Assembly (NCBI GenBank): GCA_034687125.1 | Contig: JAQGBZ010000010.1 | Location: 186,001 to 250,000 of the forward strand | Origin: Neelides folsomi | Taxonomy: Eukaryota > Arthropoda > Collembola > Neelipleona > Neelidae | Direction: 5' to 3' | DNA length: 64,000 nucleotides | In this document: in pieces, positions 46,601 through 60,038 of the stretch | Layout: each line of letters starts with the position of its first letter | Numbering within the stretch: the stretch's first letter is position 1 | The notes under the pieces: model-generated | What the model was told of the DNA's origin: nothing | Database searches by the model: none | The model's input: only the letters and a program-made list of their open reading frames with translations | Position numbers and translations under genes: made by a program

Positions 46601-49600
46601 ATCTCCACAATCATCTTCGCCATCACAGCTCCAAAGACGACTAATACATCTCCCATTCCCACAACTGAACTTATTCCCTTCACAGCTCACGTTCCTTGGG
46701 ACGCAGATTCTTCCTTCGTTCACCAACTTGGAAGTTGCATTGCATTTGCATTCAACCAACAAAGAACCATCTTCGCCTGCTTTAGGGAAACAATGACCGC
46801 CTCCACACCCTCCATTCTTTATTTTACATGGGTCATAGTCACACGTTTGCTTGGCTCTTGAATACAATTGGATGTCTCTTGGAGATTCGTCGAGTCTCTT
46901 GACAATTTCCTCCATGTTTCCACCATTGTGCTTTTCTGCACGGTAAACACCTCGGAGTTGCAAATCGGTCCAATAAATATAATTTCCCCCGATGGTGAGA
47001 GCAAATGGATAAATTGTGGCTGTGAGCAGCGTTTCTCGTCCGTATCCTTCTAAATCCGATCTTTCAATTTTCTCCCTCACAGCATCCGTCCAATATAATT
47101 TCCCTTCCTCGAAGTCAAGAGCTAAACCAGATGGTTGTGTCAAATTGGCTTTGACAATTGCTGTCTTATTAGTCCCAGCCATTGTTGATTTGAATATTTT
47201 TCCGCTCGTGCCAAAAAGACCCCAATCAGTGTAAAAGAGAGAGCCTTTGCATGGGTGGACGACAATGGCTCTTGGGCGGTCAACGTGGCTTATCATAACA
47301 AGTCCACTCCCATCAAGATTCATTGCATAAATGGAAGAGTTTCCGCTATCAGTCCAATAAATTTTCTTTCCAATCCAATCATAGGCAATCCCTTCAGGAT
47401 TCACATTTTTCTCAATTAGAGAATCAATTTTTCCTGGGCGTTCACTTGAAAGAGATCCAATCATTGATTCCGGTCTGATTTGAGTAAAAAGAATTTTCTT
47501 GTCTTTCCAGTCAAAGTCAATTCCAACGACGTTTGTCAAGTTTTTCACAGTTTCAAATGGGACATGGCCAGATCGTGAGTCAATCATAGCTGAACGAATT
47601 TCTGATCTTGTTGCAAATATTAAATACTCATCTAATGATTCACATCTCGACCCAGTTGGCTTTCCTACAGCACAATCACATCTGTAAGAAGAGTCAAAGG
47701 CGAAACAAAGTTGAGCACAAGCACCAATGCATGGGGAAATGACTTCAGGTTGAACTCCCAATTCAAAAACAGCCAATGATCTCAAATTCGGCAATGATTT
47801 CACCAATTTTGGTCTTGTTCCATTCCCAGCAACTCCTTTTCCAGTTTCAAAAATTCCTCCCAAGTTGCTATCAGCGTAAAACACTTTGTCGTTGTAAACT
47901 GTAACCGCAACTGGATTTGGTGTTCCACTCCTCACAACCGTTCTCGCCCCTCCGGCCCATCCAACACGTTGCAAATTGTCCAAAAGAGAGTCGACAAAGT
48001 AGACGTCATTGGTTGCATAATCAATTGTGAGATCAGTAGGACGGCCAAGTCCGGAAGTCACAATTGCACTCCAACTTGAACCATCCAAGAGAGATTTTCC
48101 AATACGGGGGAATTGACCATAGTCAATCCAGTAAAGAACTTTTTTATTCGGGTTAACAGCCAGTTCTCTTGGAGTATCTTTTTCTTTTTTGAGTAAAACT
48201 TTCCGGAATTCCCCTTCCAGCTTTGCCACTTCAAGGTACGTTTCATGAGGGAACGAATTTGTAAAATACATTTGATCGCTTGACCAATCAATTGTAATCC
48301 CCCGAATTCCATTTGATCCAATTCCTGATTTAATGATGTGTTGAAGGTCAGTGCCATTTGGATGAACTCGCCAAATTCCTTGAGTTGCCTTTGCCGTGTC
48401 GATGAAGTAAATCCACGCTTGTTTGACATGAAGTGCAACATGTGTCACATGTCGAGCTGAATCAGACAAAGGAACTCCTGCTGCACTTCCGTCCCAATCA
48501 AGTCCACGAACCATTCCACTTTGACCAACAACTAAAAATGACTTATAAGCTGAACACGTGTCATCGATTGATTTGAACCCAAGACTGCAAGCGCATTTTC
48601 GTCCTCTATTTGTCGCTGGAATGCAAATGTGACTGCAACCACCGTTGTTACTCAAACAAATATGTTCACCTGAAAATTTAAAGGCATAATTAACCTAACC
48701 TATTCTATAAACTTCATTGACATTGGCATAAATGCATATAAATTAGAACACTTTTGTTATTCATAAAAATATTTAGCGATAGATATCATTTTGTTATTCA
48801 CCTGCTCGCTTTCTCCAAACAGTTAAATATTTAAGGTCAAGAGTATTTTCTTTGATATTTCTAACTTCTGTGCCTCGTTCTAATCGAGAAATCTTTTCAT
48901 ATACAGAATCCATCCAGTAGAGTCGAGATTCATAAACGGCCAAACTCAAAGGATTGGCCACTTCATCTGCAATCACAACTTTCCTTCCCTCTCCGTTTGT
49001 TCTTATTGATTCAATCTGTACTGGATTCCCTGATGCGAAGTAGATGAGATCGTTGTCAGTATCAAGAGTCATGGATATGGGATTCTTCAGATCGTTCAAA
49101 ACACTTCCCACCTCCGTCCCGTCCATATTTGCCTAAACGATCATCAGTCATTAAATGAGCAAATGACTCATCCAATCCTCAATTAATGCCAAATTCGTCG
49201 TGAATTGGCGAAAGTAAAATTAACAGAAAATAAAAGTAAAGTGATTAGCATTGACACCTTTCCAATCTTCGACGGAATCGTCCCAGCTCCATTATCAAGC
49301 CAATACAGCTTCCCATTGTTTGGATCCAATGAAATGGATTCGATGAGCCCGACGTCCTGTTAATGGGAAAATACACGGTGATTGAACTCTCAATGCACAT
49401 TTCCACTCATTATTTCTCATCAATTAAGAATGTAGATAAGAGGGGGTGAAAGAAGGGAAATTGTACAGAACTTTATAAACATCCTCATTTATCACTCAAA
49501 TCCCTTCTTTTCTCAATACACTTTTTTTCCTCTTATCTCTCTCCGCTTTAGAGGAATTGAGTATGTTTGAAAGTAGGGTTCTTTGTCTGTGTAAGTGGGC

Positions 49601-52600
49601 CGTGAGTTGGAATGGGAATTGGTGAAATGAGCAAGTACTTCTATTCCATTCATCAATTCAAGTCACGGGAAAGTGTGTCAAGTCATTGTAATGTGATTCC
49701 TCCTTTATAACTCTAAATAACACGATATACATATTATTTATATATGATTCCTTCCTATTAAAATCATCTTTTTGTTTCACACCTACCCGTTTCCTATCTC
49801 CCACAACATCGCCCGGGCACACAATGCAGAAGCATCAGAACCCCCATTATTCTTTTATGATTCCGAGGACCAATCACGCTCATAACGCTGCAATGATCCA
49901 CTACACTGACTTCACTTTATTATGCACATTTTAAGATTAGTCTTTTCAATTGTATAAAATAATCACTCATTAATTTATTAAATTGTGTTAATGACTCTTT
50001 AGACTGACATTAAGGATTCTTTTATCTCATTGTATGCTTTAAGTATACAATTTCAGTATAATGCAATTCTGCACCTCTTTTATTTTAGGAAACGACTATC
50101 GAGTATTTATAAAAGTTAAGGACAAGGACAACTAATGACACATGCAACTAAATCATGATTTTTTATCCTTCCTTACTACGTTGTCAATTTGACAGCTCTT
50201 ACAAAATCATTTTCGCTTATATTCAATGAGTCAGTTCAATGACAATATTATTAGTGCACGTATTTTATTATAAATACATTTATGTAAGTTATTCGTTATG
50301 AAAGATAATTTAAATATGGAATACTAAACCGAGGTAGGCTCTTACTTAATCTTTAAATAGGATGAATAAATGTTTAGACATTTCTTGGGAAATTTGATGT
50401 ATCATCAGTTTACAATGAAAAACGAAAATCTTAAACATATGTCCTTGAAATTATAAACCAAATCAAGACCTCACATAAATACTAGGAGAACTGCTTTACG
50501 TACGTAGAAGGAATGTGGAGCTTCAGAGCTATAGCCACTTTTTGCTTGTAAATATATTATGATATTATTGAATATTGTTAATAGCACCTAACCGGTTCTG
50601 ATAATCCATCCAATGAAATCTAATTACACCTAAGAATTAATGAGTTAGATGAGAAAACTGGAAGGTACAAGGTTTTTACTTTGCACTTCAACTTACGACT
50701 CACAATTCCCCAACAGACAGATAGATAATGGAAATTGTCAAACCATTAGCTTTTTCATCCCTAGATGTACAGGTAAATAGAGATAGTTAAGTTCGTATTA
50801 GTCTCAACAGGTAGTTCATGTACGAATTTGCACATCTTCTCAATAATTAATATAATATGCTATCAGAATGTACTAATACTATTAATTTTGTTAGCAGATA
50901 TGAAAATCTCCCAAATCCTAATTAATTAATGGTAGCTCTGGTCTGATAACTGATAATAATGAGAAATCACAACAGAAGTTCTTTCCATGATCATTCTCCC
51001 TCCACAATGTATTTGTATTAAAATGCTTATGCATCCAACTCATCCAAGTTTCGTTCAAGTGTCAATGAATGAGATATTAAAATTGCCGTGGGGAATTGAG
51101 ATGAAGCATGATGAAGTAATTCCTTTTATAAATAGACAACATGACTTTCCATCTCTGCCAAGACTCGATATCCGCACATTACACGTCGCCGTCCGTACGC
51201 TCATGTGTGTTGGGGTATTGAACTCGCGAGAGATGTAAATGAGTTACATACCTGACTTCCGAGTATCATAGCCCGGGCCTTATTCTTCCCATCAACCTTC
51301 ACCAGTTCGATGGACTGCCCCTCCTTGTTCCCTATGTATAAATTCCTTCCGAGCCAGTCGAAGGCGAGTGTATATGGAGATCCAATCAGACCAGGGTCAT
51401 TCGGGTCGAGGAATCGGCTCTTGTTCCCTGTTGCTATATTAAACTTCCATAGAGTCCCGTTCATTCCAGTTCCTTCAATGAAGAAGAAGTCATTTCCTTG
51501 GCGGTCGTAGTCCAACACTCGCCCATTCTCAACTTGGACAATCGGTGTGAAGAAGCCGGCTCTTTCCTCGCTGACGAGATTCATATCCACGATTTGATTG
51601 CTCTTCATGACAATGAGGAAAGGTGTTTCTTCCTCTATGCATTTGTCCTTATCCGCACGGAATCCTGGTCGACAGACGCATTTGTATCCCTCCTTCTACA
51701 AATAAGCAATTTACCTTCCTTTTACTTTTCATTTCATAAACCCGTGACTAATAAACTAATAATGAGCATGTTAGTCTTTCCCCAATTGGACTGTTTATAT
51801 GATAATTGAGCTCATTTTGAAAAGGTACTGGGAAAGAGGAAATGTGGAGTTTACGCACAATGGCAAATCCAGCTCCATTCCAAGTTTGCACTAATAAGGT
51901 AAAAAAATGAAAACGGAAACTCACTGATTTGCTGAGGAGACAAAGTTGCGAACATTTCGCCCCCTTGCATGGATTCTCATATCTGGGCTGGAGACTGGGA
52001 TGATGAACATGGAGAGAAAGGGGTTGGCTCACAACATGATGAACCACTGACTGATTCTCCCCATGGAACTTTTGTACACTCAGGATCTGCAATTTGAGTC
52101 AAATAGGATGAAATGAATTATAATATAATAATGATGAGGAAGTAAGTATTATTTGAACTTACCCTGTTCAGCTGTCGGTCTGTCCAGTAGAGCGTGTCCT
52201 CAAAGAGCGTGAGTGAATGGGCATGGAGGAGATAGTGGCTTGAACTCAACACTTGCTTCCGATTCTTTCCATCATAGTCACAAAAGTCAATGTAGTCGAG
52301 TTTGCTGTCAGCAAAATAAACTCGCTTGTTGGGAAGATCCAGAGTTAAGCCATTGGGCCAAAATATTTTAGTTTCAATGATTGTCGTCCGATTTGATCCG
52401 TCGAGATCCACACGTTCGATTCGCGGATTCTCGCCCCAGTCACTCCAAAATAGAAACTTGGAGTCGGCACTTGGATCAATTACGATTCCTCTTGGCTGTG
52501 TGATATTTTTATTCAAAAGAACAAGACGATGAGAACCGTCAATTGAAGCAACTTCGATCGTATTTAGTCGACTGTCCACCCAATAAATATTCCCTCCAAT

Positions 52601-55600
52601 CCAATCTAGAGCAAGTCCTTCAACTAAATCCAATCCAGCTCCAATAACTTCTCGCGTGCTTCCACCTCCTTTCTCAACAGCTAAAATCTTCTTAAGCTTC
52701 ATGTCACTCCAATAAATCGTCCCGTTTTTCATATCAGAGGCTAAAAAAGAACAAGGAATTTAAATGTTATGTATGAACATAAATATTAGCAAAGTGGTAA
52801 ATAAATAAAAACATACTTGTCGCAACGACGTTTTCAACAAACACAGGAACCCTTTCAATGGAATGTTCCTCAAGATCAGAGACAAGGATAGATCGCCTAT
52901 TACTGATAATGAGATAAGCGTCAGAGTGGTTTACGGCTTTGCATCTCAGTTTATCAGATTCGATGACATAACCCGGAGTACAAGAACATTGAAACGACCC
53001 CTTTAGATTCTTGCACTCTTGAGAACACTTGTACAAGCTGCATTCATTGAAATCCACGCAAATTCCATCTTTAAGAACTTCACCAGGTGGACATAGACAA
53101 AGTGGACCGGCCGGGGTTTGCTTGCATTTCACACAATTCCGTCCATCACATTCATTAAGACCACAAGCTGGGCCTTCATCGCTTCCCATAGGACAATCAG
53201 TCACATTGTTGCAAATTGATGTAATGTTGATACAACTGTAAGATGGGATTGATTAGAATAATTTAAAAAATGAAATTGATTGGATAGTTAAGGTTATTAC
53301 GTTCCAGTGACGCCAGGACAAGCCCATTGCTGTGAATCGCAGACTTTCTCTTTCTTGCACGCGTGATTTGTTTCTTTGAAATCTTCATCAGATCCATCTC
53401 CACAATCATCTTCACCGTCACAGATGTAGGCGGAATGAACACACCGATTGTTTTTGCATTTGTAATATCCTTGAGCACATTGTTTATTCAGGCAACCAGC
53501 CTCATCTGAAGCATCACTGCAATCTGGATTCCCATCACATTTCCAATCTTTCGGAATACAAATGCCGGAGTTTCCACATCTATCCAAAAATCATTTGTTT
53601 CAAACCTTATTGGTCGATTTTATGTTTCCCATGTCGTGCAGAAAAGTGTTTAAGAAAACAAAGAGGGAAATGAAGATGTAAAAAGTAGGAAGATGATTGA
53701 AACATCAATTACCTGAACTGCTTATCTTCATGACATTCGTTGGGTTTAAGTTGAGGACACGCGACCTCATCTGACCCATCGTCGCAATCAGGTATGGAAT
53801 CGCACTTGTAGCTTTCGTGTATGCACTGTTTCATGTTTCCACACTTGAACTGATTCTCACGGCAGCTAACAGGAGGACAACCCCTATGAAAGAAAAATAA
53901 TAATCTTTATTATAGACCCTATACGTGTATTTATGATCAATTCCATTGTGAAAAAAAGAAGTTGAATTTACTCTTCATCTTGATTGTCAAAACAATCGTT
54001 GTCTCCGTCACAAACCCAAGATTGGGGAATGCAATGTCCAGAACGTGGGCAGGTGAATTGGAAATAAGCACATGTTTTTTCAGCACAGAAATCTCCCTCG
54101 TCGCTTCCATCCGCACAATCATTTTCCGAATCACATTTCCAAGATGAAGGAATACACCGTCCGTTTTCGCAACTGAATTGGCTCGACTCACACGTTACGT
54201 TCACGCACTGGAACTCATCCGAATGGTCACCTACCATAACAATTGTCATTTCATTTTTATTCTTTTCATGTTCAAGTCAGGATCATATGGATTGTTCCAT
54301 TCCATCGTTCCATTAAATATCAACAAAAGCGAATAAAGAAACAAAGCAAAAAGGGAAATACCGCAATCATTGTCCGAGTCACATTTGAAGCTCATTGGAA
54401 TACACCTTCCTGATTTGCACTGGAATTCCGTACTGCTGCAAGTCGGCTCTGAATAAATGAATAATTAAATTTACATCATAATGAATATTCATCTTCATGC
54501 CAGAACCTTAAAAAGTAATTTGAGATTCCTCACAATACTTGGCAGTTCTTTCCGTAATGCATAATAAACTCAAATTCAAATGCCTTCCCATCCACTCATG
54601 AAATTACATTTGATCCGAGTCATTTAGATAGAGGGGAAAAAGAGGGGCTTACTTGAACAGTTTCTCTTTTCTTCGTCAGAATTGTCCAAACAGTCGTCGT
54701 CACCATCGCATACCCACGAGCTTGGAATGCACCTTTGGTTATCGCATGTAAAATGCCACGAATTCGCACAAACTTTGGTTTCCTCTGCATTTGGATCTTT
54801 CACGCATTTCCCATCTTTCATCACTCGCCCTTGCCCACATTCGCATTTCTTCTCCAAAGCTCCTTTCTTTCCCTCAATGGCAAAGCAAAGTTCTGGACAT
54901 GGTGGAGTTTCTCCAGAATTGTAAGAACATGGATGGGATAAAAGCGGTTGGTTTTTCCTCGAATAAACTTTTACTCCGTAGAGTCGATTGCTCTCGTCCA
55001 CTTTAGTAACAATTTCTTCATCGGTTCCTGTTTCTTTATTAATTCTGAAAATGGCATCGAGTCGCCAATCCGTGACATAAACAAATTCAGCATGAATCAC
55101 TAAACTGAACGGATGGCGGATGAGTCTTGAATTGATTGTCTTCACGTCTCCTCCACTCAGATCCGAATGTTGAATGTGGTCAAGAAGTGCGTCACACCAA
55201 TAGAGCCTTTCTTTATCATAATCCAAACTGAGACCGTTGGGCCAACCCAACAGCACATTTTTAAATACAACAACTCCAGTTCCGTCCGTATTGGCTCTAG
55301 AAATATTCGCTGGGCGATCCCATTCAGAAAAGAAGACATAGCCCCGATTGGGGTGAACGACGATGGCACGTGGTCGTTTGAGTTTCTTCAGCAGTGTCCT
55401 TCGAATCGTGGTGTTGGTCGCTGAAAGAACCGATAAAGTTCCTTCTTTCGAATCAATGTAATAAAGGTTCTTGGCTGCCCAATCATATGCTAAACCTTCA
55501 ACACCTTCGTTTTGAGCCGCCAAAACAATTTCTCTATTCGTTCCATTCCGCTTCATTCGGTAGATTACATCTTGCAAAACTAAAGGAAAAATTTATTTGA

Positions 55601-58600
55601 TAATTAAATTCCCTTTACTGTCTCATAAATATAAAATTACTCACCATCAGAATAATAGATATACTCGTCATAAGAGTCAAAATCCAAGCCGACGAATCTC
55701 GCCGACCGAGACACAAAAGGTACAAAAGCATCTGTGAAGATTTTTTCAACAGGGTCTAAAACTTGTCCTTTCACAAACTTATGCTGGGAGTAGATGAGGA
55801 ACTCGTGAACTTTGACACACTTTTTCCTATCTTGAGCTAAAGTATATCCGAGGTCACAGGCACAGGTGTAGGCAAGTTCAGAAGATCCATCAGCAGTGAC
55901 GATGCACATGTGCTCGCAGCCTCCGTTCGCAACACATGGAGAACTCGAAGGCGGTTGAAGAAGTGGATGATAAACTTTCACCGCCCGTGGTTCGCGACTC
56001 ACACTTTTGTTCCTGTAAAGTGTTTCAATAGCTCCGCCAAACTTTTCAACAGACAATAGTCCTTCCTATAAAACCACAAATGGCCCATTAAATTAATATC
56101 CAAGAAATTGTTCAAATTGTCTAAGTCGGTGAATAAGTAATAAAATATGCAAAACTCACTTTAGTGCTGTCGGTAAAGAAGACTTTAGACTCGAAAACTG
56201 CAAGTCTCGAGGGTGAGGGAACGTTAGTCGGGCCTCTCACAACCAAAGCTCGTCCATTTCCATTGTAATCCATCGTTTCAATATAGTCGAGAAGGGAGTC
56301 ACACCAGAAAACTCTTTTAGTTACCAAATCAAGAGTGATTCCACTGGCTCTGTAAACTGCTTCTGACATTATAACTGTCAAGTTGAGTCCAGCCATTGTT
56401 GATCGAAGAATTCTGTTGTTGTCTGCCAAAAAGAGCAGCCTAGATTGAAATAAGAAAATTTCATATAAATATTCCTGTTCATTAAATAATTTGAATGCAG
56501 CCTTTGAACTAAGAAGTATTTTTGTAAATTTTAATAATAAAAAAACTACAGGATAAATCAAAGGGCTTTAAATGTAAACTTACCCCCTATTGGAGTCCAA
56601 AGCAATATCGGATGGTGCAGAGAGATTCGATGACAGAACAATTGCATGATATCTCCCATCGAGCTCCAAAACATCAACTTTTTGTCCAAGACTATCTGCC
56701 ACGTACAATTTATCTCCCACCCAATCAATGGCAATTGAAACGGGGTTCCAATTACTGAGCTCAATATCCCTATAAGTTCTCAAGCTGTCGAGATTAACTG
56801 AATGAATTTTCTTCGTCTCCACATCTGACCAAAAAAGCAGTTTTCTTCCCAAGTGATAGTCGAGCCCTGACCCAGAAGAGGTATTGAGCAAAACGTTGAT
56901 CCCATCTCCGGCCACTCCGAGTCGAAAGATATTTTGGTGATGGACGAACAGAAGTTTGGCGTCGCCCCCGGCCTTGCACTTCTTATCTTTCTGAGTATAT
57001 CCCGGAGAACAGGAACACTTGTAGGATCCCACCGTGTTCACACATTCTTGTTCGCAACTTCCCCAAACTCCGCACTCGTCCTTGTCAACGCAAGAGCGGG
57101 AGTCGTTAGCGAGGATGTAGCCGGCCTGGCAGGAGCAGATTCCTCCGTCGATTGATTTCTGGCATGTGTGAACGCAGTCCAGCGCGGCACACTTACTTGA
57201 TGCTAAACATTACACAAATTCCATAATAAAATTCTGTTTACATTCTATTGAGAGAGTGAGGGAGGAAAAGAGCTCAGAGATTTCAAGGAAGAGTATAATG
57301 ACAATGTACGTATCTTCATAAATATTTTTCAAACTGTGCCAAACAATATTTCCCAATGGATGAATAATAGACCTCACGCCAATAATAAATAGTGAAAAGC
57401 TGAATACGTAAGCAGTATTCAAGTGGAGGGTGAGAAATGTGCAGGTTCATGAAGTTAAAAAGTCGCAAAAGCTTGGTCATATTTTAAAAGTGGAATAAAG
57501 TCATAAAACTCATTTCAATGGTCGTGTTGATGAAAGAAATCAAAATATAAAATATAATAAAACCCCGTCAAAGAAGCTTTACGATCCAATGATGAATGGA
57601 AATGAATTCTAATGTCGAACGAAGAGTACATTAAGAAAGAGAAATGGGATATCAGTTATTAATCTCATTAAGAAAGTATAATATAAAGTACTTACAGCAA
57701 GCCTCCTTCTCGTCCGCACCATCTGAGCAGTCTTGAGTTCCATCGCAGACTCTTGACTTTTCAATGCACTTGGGACCGAGTCCTTTGTCAGGACAGAGGA
57801 ATTGTCCAGGAAGACACTTAAGGGTACAATTGGCCTCGTCGGAGGAATCGGAACAGTCAATTCGGCCGTCACAATGCCACCGAGCCGGGATACAAAACTC
57901 ATTTTTACATCTAAACTGATCTTTGTTGCAGGGTGGGAAGTTGCATCCTTCCTCGTCACTGGAGTCACCGTCCCCGCAATCGGGAACGTGGTTACACTTT
58001 AAACTCTTCTCAATACACTTGGGAGTTTTTGCACAAGGGAATTGACTCAATTCACAGCTCGTCCTAGTTTGGATCACAAGTTCATTCAGGAGGGCAGAAC
58101 AAGTTAAAAGTGTTAGTAGATAGAAAAAATAAACGCATACCTGTTGCAGCCCGCCTCGTCCGCCTTGTCACGACAGTCAAAATACCCATCACATTTCTTT
58201 CCCGCTTCAATACAGAGTCCGTTTCCGCATTTAAAATCTGATTCATGGCAGTGGCGATACTCTGGAGGAAATTAAATTAAAACCCTCGAACATAAAATAT
58301 AATTTCCAATATAATTTCCAAATAAATGGAGCATAAGGAATTAGGGAAATTACGGCAATTGGCTTCATCCGAGAGGTCCCGACAATCCTCTACTTTGTCA
58401 CAACGGAAGTGGGGCGGAAGGCAATAGCTCTCATTCCATCGATATGTTTTGCACTTCCACTGCCCGCTCTCGCATTCCGGTGGAGCTGGAAATAAATACA
58501 ATTTCAATTCCAATAATTTCACCTACTCAACATCATGACTCACACAATTGTATTATTTTTTTAAATTAGAAACTCTGTTAAACAATTTCCCTCATGTACT

Positions 58601-59017
58601 TCACACTTTGGGTAATACAATGGGTTTTAGAGTTTTGGAGTGAAAAGAAGAAATCCTCATTCTTCTCAAATGTGTTTCACTCCGTGCTAAACTGGGTTGC
58701 GAAGTAAAGATGAACTTACGGCAATCGAGCTCATCACTCGCGTCGTCCGGACAGTCGGCATGGTAGTCGCAGCGCCAGCGCTTTGGTATACACTTCGTCC
58801 CGGACCCGCACTTGAATTGCGTATCGGAGGAGCAAGTGAGGTTTTCCTGGAGGGACGAGTGGTTCGGGGCGAAGGGAGCCGGCACCCGCGACTCTCCAGA
58901 TACTGTCAAAAAGGACGGAGTGAGGAGCTGCCCTTTGGACCAGCCGACCTTACCTGTTGACTCTGCGGCGGGTCGGGGGAACGGGTCGAATAGGAGGAGT
59001 ATGAGGAGGACTCGCAT
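40612..59017 (-). CDS. LRP2: LRP2/megalin-type giant endocytic receptor
   Basis: 24 exons, first 58954-59017, then among others 57696-58063, 56584-57202, 54653-55579, 52163-52740, 51252-51695, 45816-48669 (2.85 kb), 41512-45388 (3.88 kb), 41086-41402 and last 40612-40830; the total is 4486 codons, near human LRP2 (4655). A signal peptide ([10 protein letters not shown]...) is followed by clusters of LDL-receptor class A repeats (Cys-rich, ending DxSDE): six in the first, eight in the second as in vertebrate LRP2, and larger third and fourth clusters. EGF modules and YWTD beta-propellers separate them. A juxtamembrane EGF, one TM helix ([19 protein letters not shown]) and a cytoplasmic tail of about 105 residues follow, with a single FSNPMY endocytosis motif and an end TLVKDSSDC like the LRP2 tail. 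It is a clathrin-dependent scavenger receptor for lipoproteins and other ligands. LRP1 is the alternative, but cluster sizes and tail favour LRP2. Confidence 0.93.
49357..51251 (-). other. Largest LRP2 intron (1.9 kb)
   Basis: Separates the exons ending at 51252 and starting at 49356. No coding frame or repeat was recognised. Because other LRP2 introns are mostly 50-500 bp, this one is the likeliest place for an intronic enhancer. Confidence 0.6.
58903..58953 (-). other. 51 bp optional intron in LRP2, just after the signal peptide
   Basis: GTAAGG donor and TTTTTGACAG acceptor on the minus strand bound 51 bp with no in-frame stop and a length divisible by three. Both the spliced and the retained versions stay in frame, changing the mature N-terminus by 17 residues. 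Confidence 0.6.
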
Positions 59018-60038
59018 TGTCCTCGGTTGACTTTTGACTGGGTCGGTGGGAGCCAGCTCAGCGACTTCTTTCTCCCAAGGCAGAGCCTCCTCTCCGCCCC
59101 GTCCCCCGCGGACACAATTAATCCTCCGTGCCTCGCACCGACAGGTACGGACGACTCCCTTCCGCCTCAATCCACCCCTTCAAGTCCCGACCTCACTCAA
59201 GGGCCCGTACAGGTGCCCCTTCTCAATTCACCCTCTCCCGACCCGGCTGAGCGTATTTAAAACCCTGGATTCATATACATAAGCCGAGATGTAAAGGTAT
59301 GTGGCGTACCTTTCTATGCATTAATGCGGGGAGTTGCAAAGAAGGAGTAAGGTAATACATGTTAAGTAGTAAGTAGAGTAATATTCCTCCTACAGTTTAG
59401 CAGTCTCGACTCCATTCTACATAAATGAAATATGAGACGTGTCATGGTGTACACTTTCATAGTTTTTACTTTTTAAAATATATAGCATTACCAATCGTGC
59501 ATTAAAAACAACTTCATAATTACATAAGGAAATTCATCGCGAAGAGATTTTAATGACGGGCCGAGGCCTAAAGTTGAAAAGCGTAAATGATTTAAAAAAG
59601 GCATTTGGATATTAAACTTTGCTCGAAAAGGGGTGAAGAAAAAGAGGAAAGAAGTAAGTTTTGGAAAGAAGCATAATAGTAATTTAGATGGGGAATGAAG
59701 GGTTAGAGGCAAAGTTGCAGCAGGTTGCAGTTATGGCTTAAACTTGTAGTTTAATCATCTATACTAGATTGTAGTACGGGAGATGAAGAAGAAGCTGAAG
59801 AACCATTGGGATGTTCTACGTGGGTTGGGATAGGGGAGTCGAGGAACCTTTTTAGGGAGGATTCGACTACGCAGAGGGATAGGATGACGATGGGAGTGGA
59901 GCCGATGTGAGTCTCGCATTGGAAAGGAGTTCAAGCCTTGGCGCGCTCTAGACATTTTCTTTATTAGTATATGAAACTCAGGTGAAAGTTGAAGCAAAAA
60001 GTGTCCAATGTGACGAAGAAGGAGAGGATAGACGGGTC
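59018..60038. promoter_or_regulatory. Divergent region between LRP2 and the CTD phosphatase
   Basis: About 1 kb between two divergent start codons. The LRP2-proximal 200 bp is GC-rich for this genome. A TTTTAAATA sequence near 59257-59265 (minus strand) is a weak TATA candidate for LRP2. Open frames here are short and not supported as genes. Confidence 0.45.

Noticed and set aside
41477-46861. Several long open frames (up to 425 codons) in other frames and on the plus strand over the LRP2 exons
   Set aside because: They are shadows caused by the repetitive codon composition of LDL-A repeats. The minus-strand LRP2 frame explains the region with conserved Cys/DxSDE patterns and matching splice phases.
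59018-59282. Overlapping plus-strand frames rich in Pro and Ser upstream of LRP2
   Set aside because: They are in a GC-rich promoter/leader region and are mutually overlapping in different frames, the pattern of non-coding GC-rich DNA.
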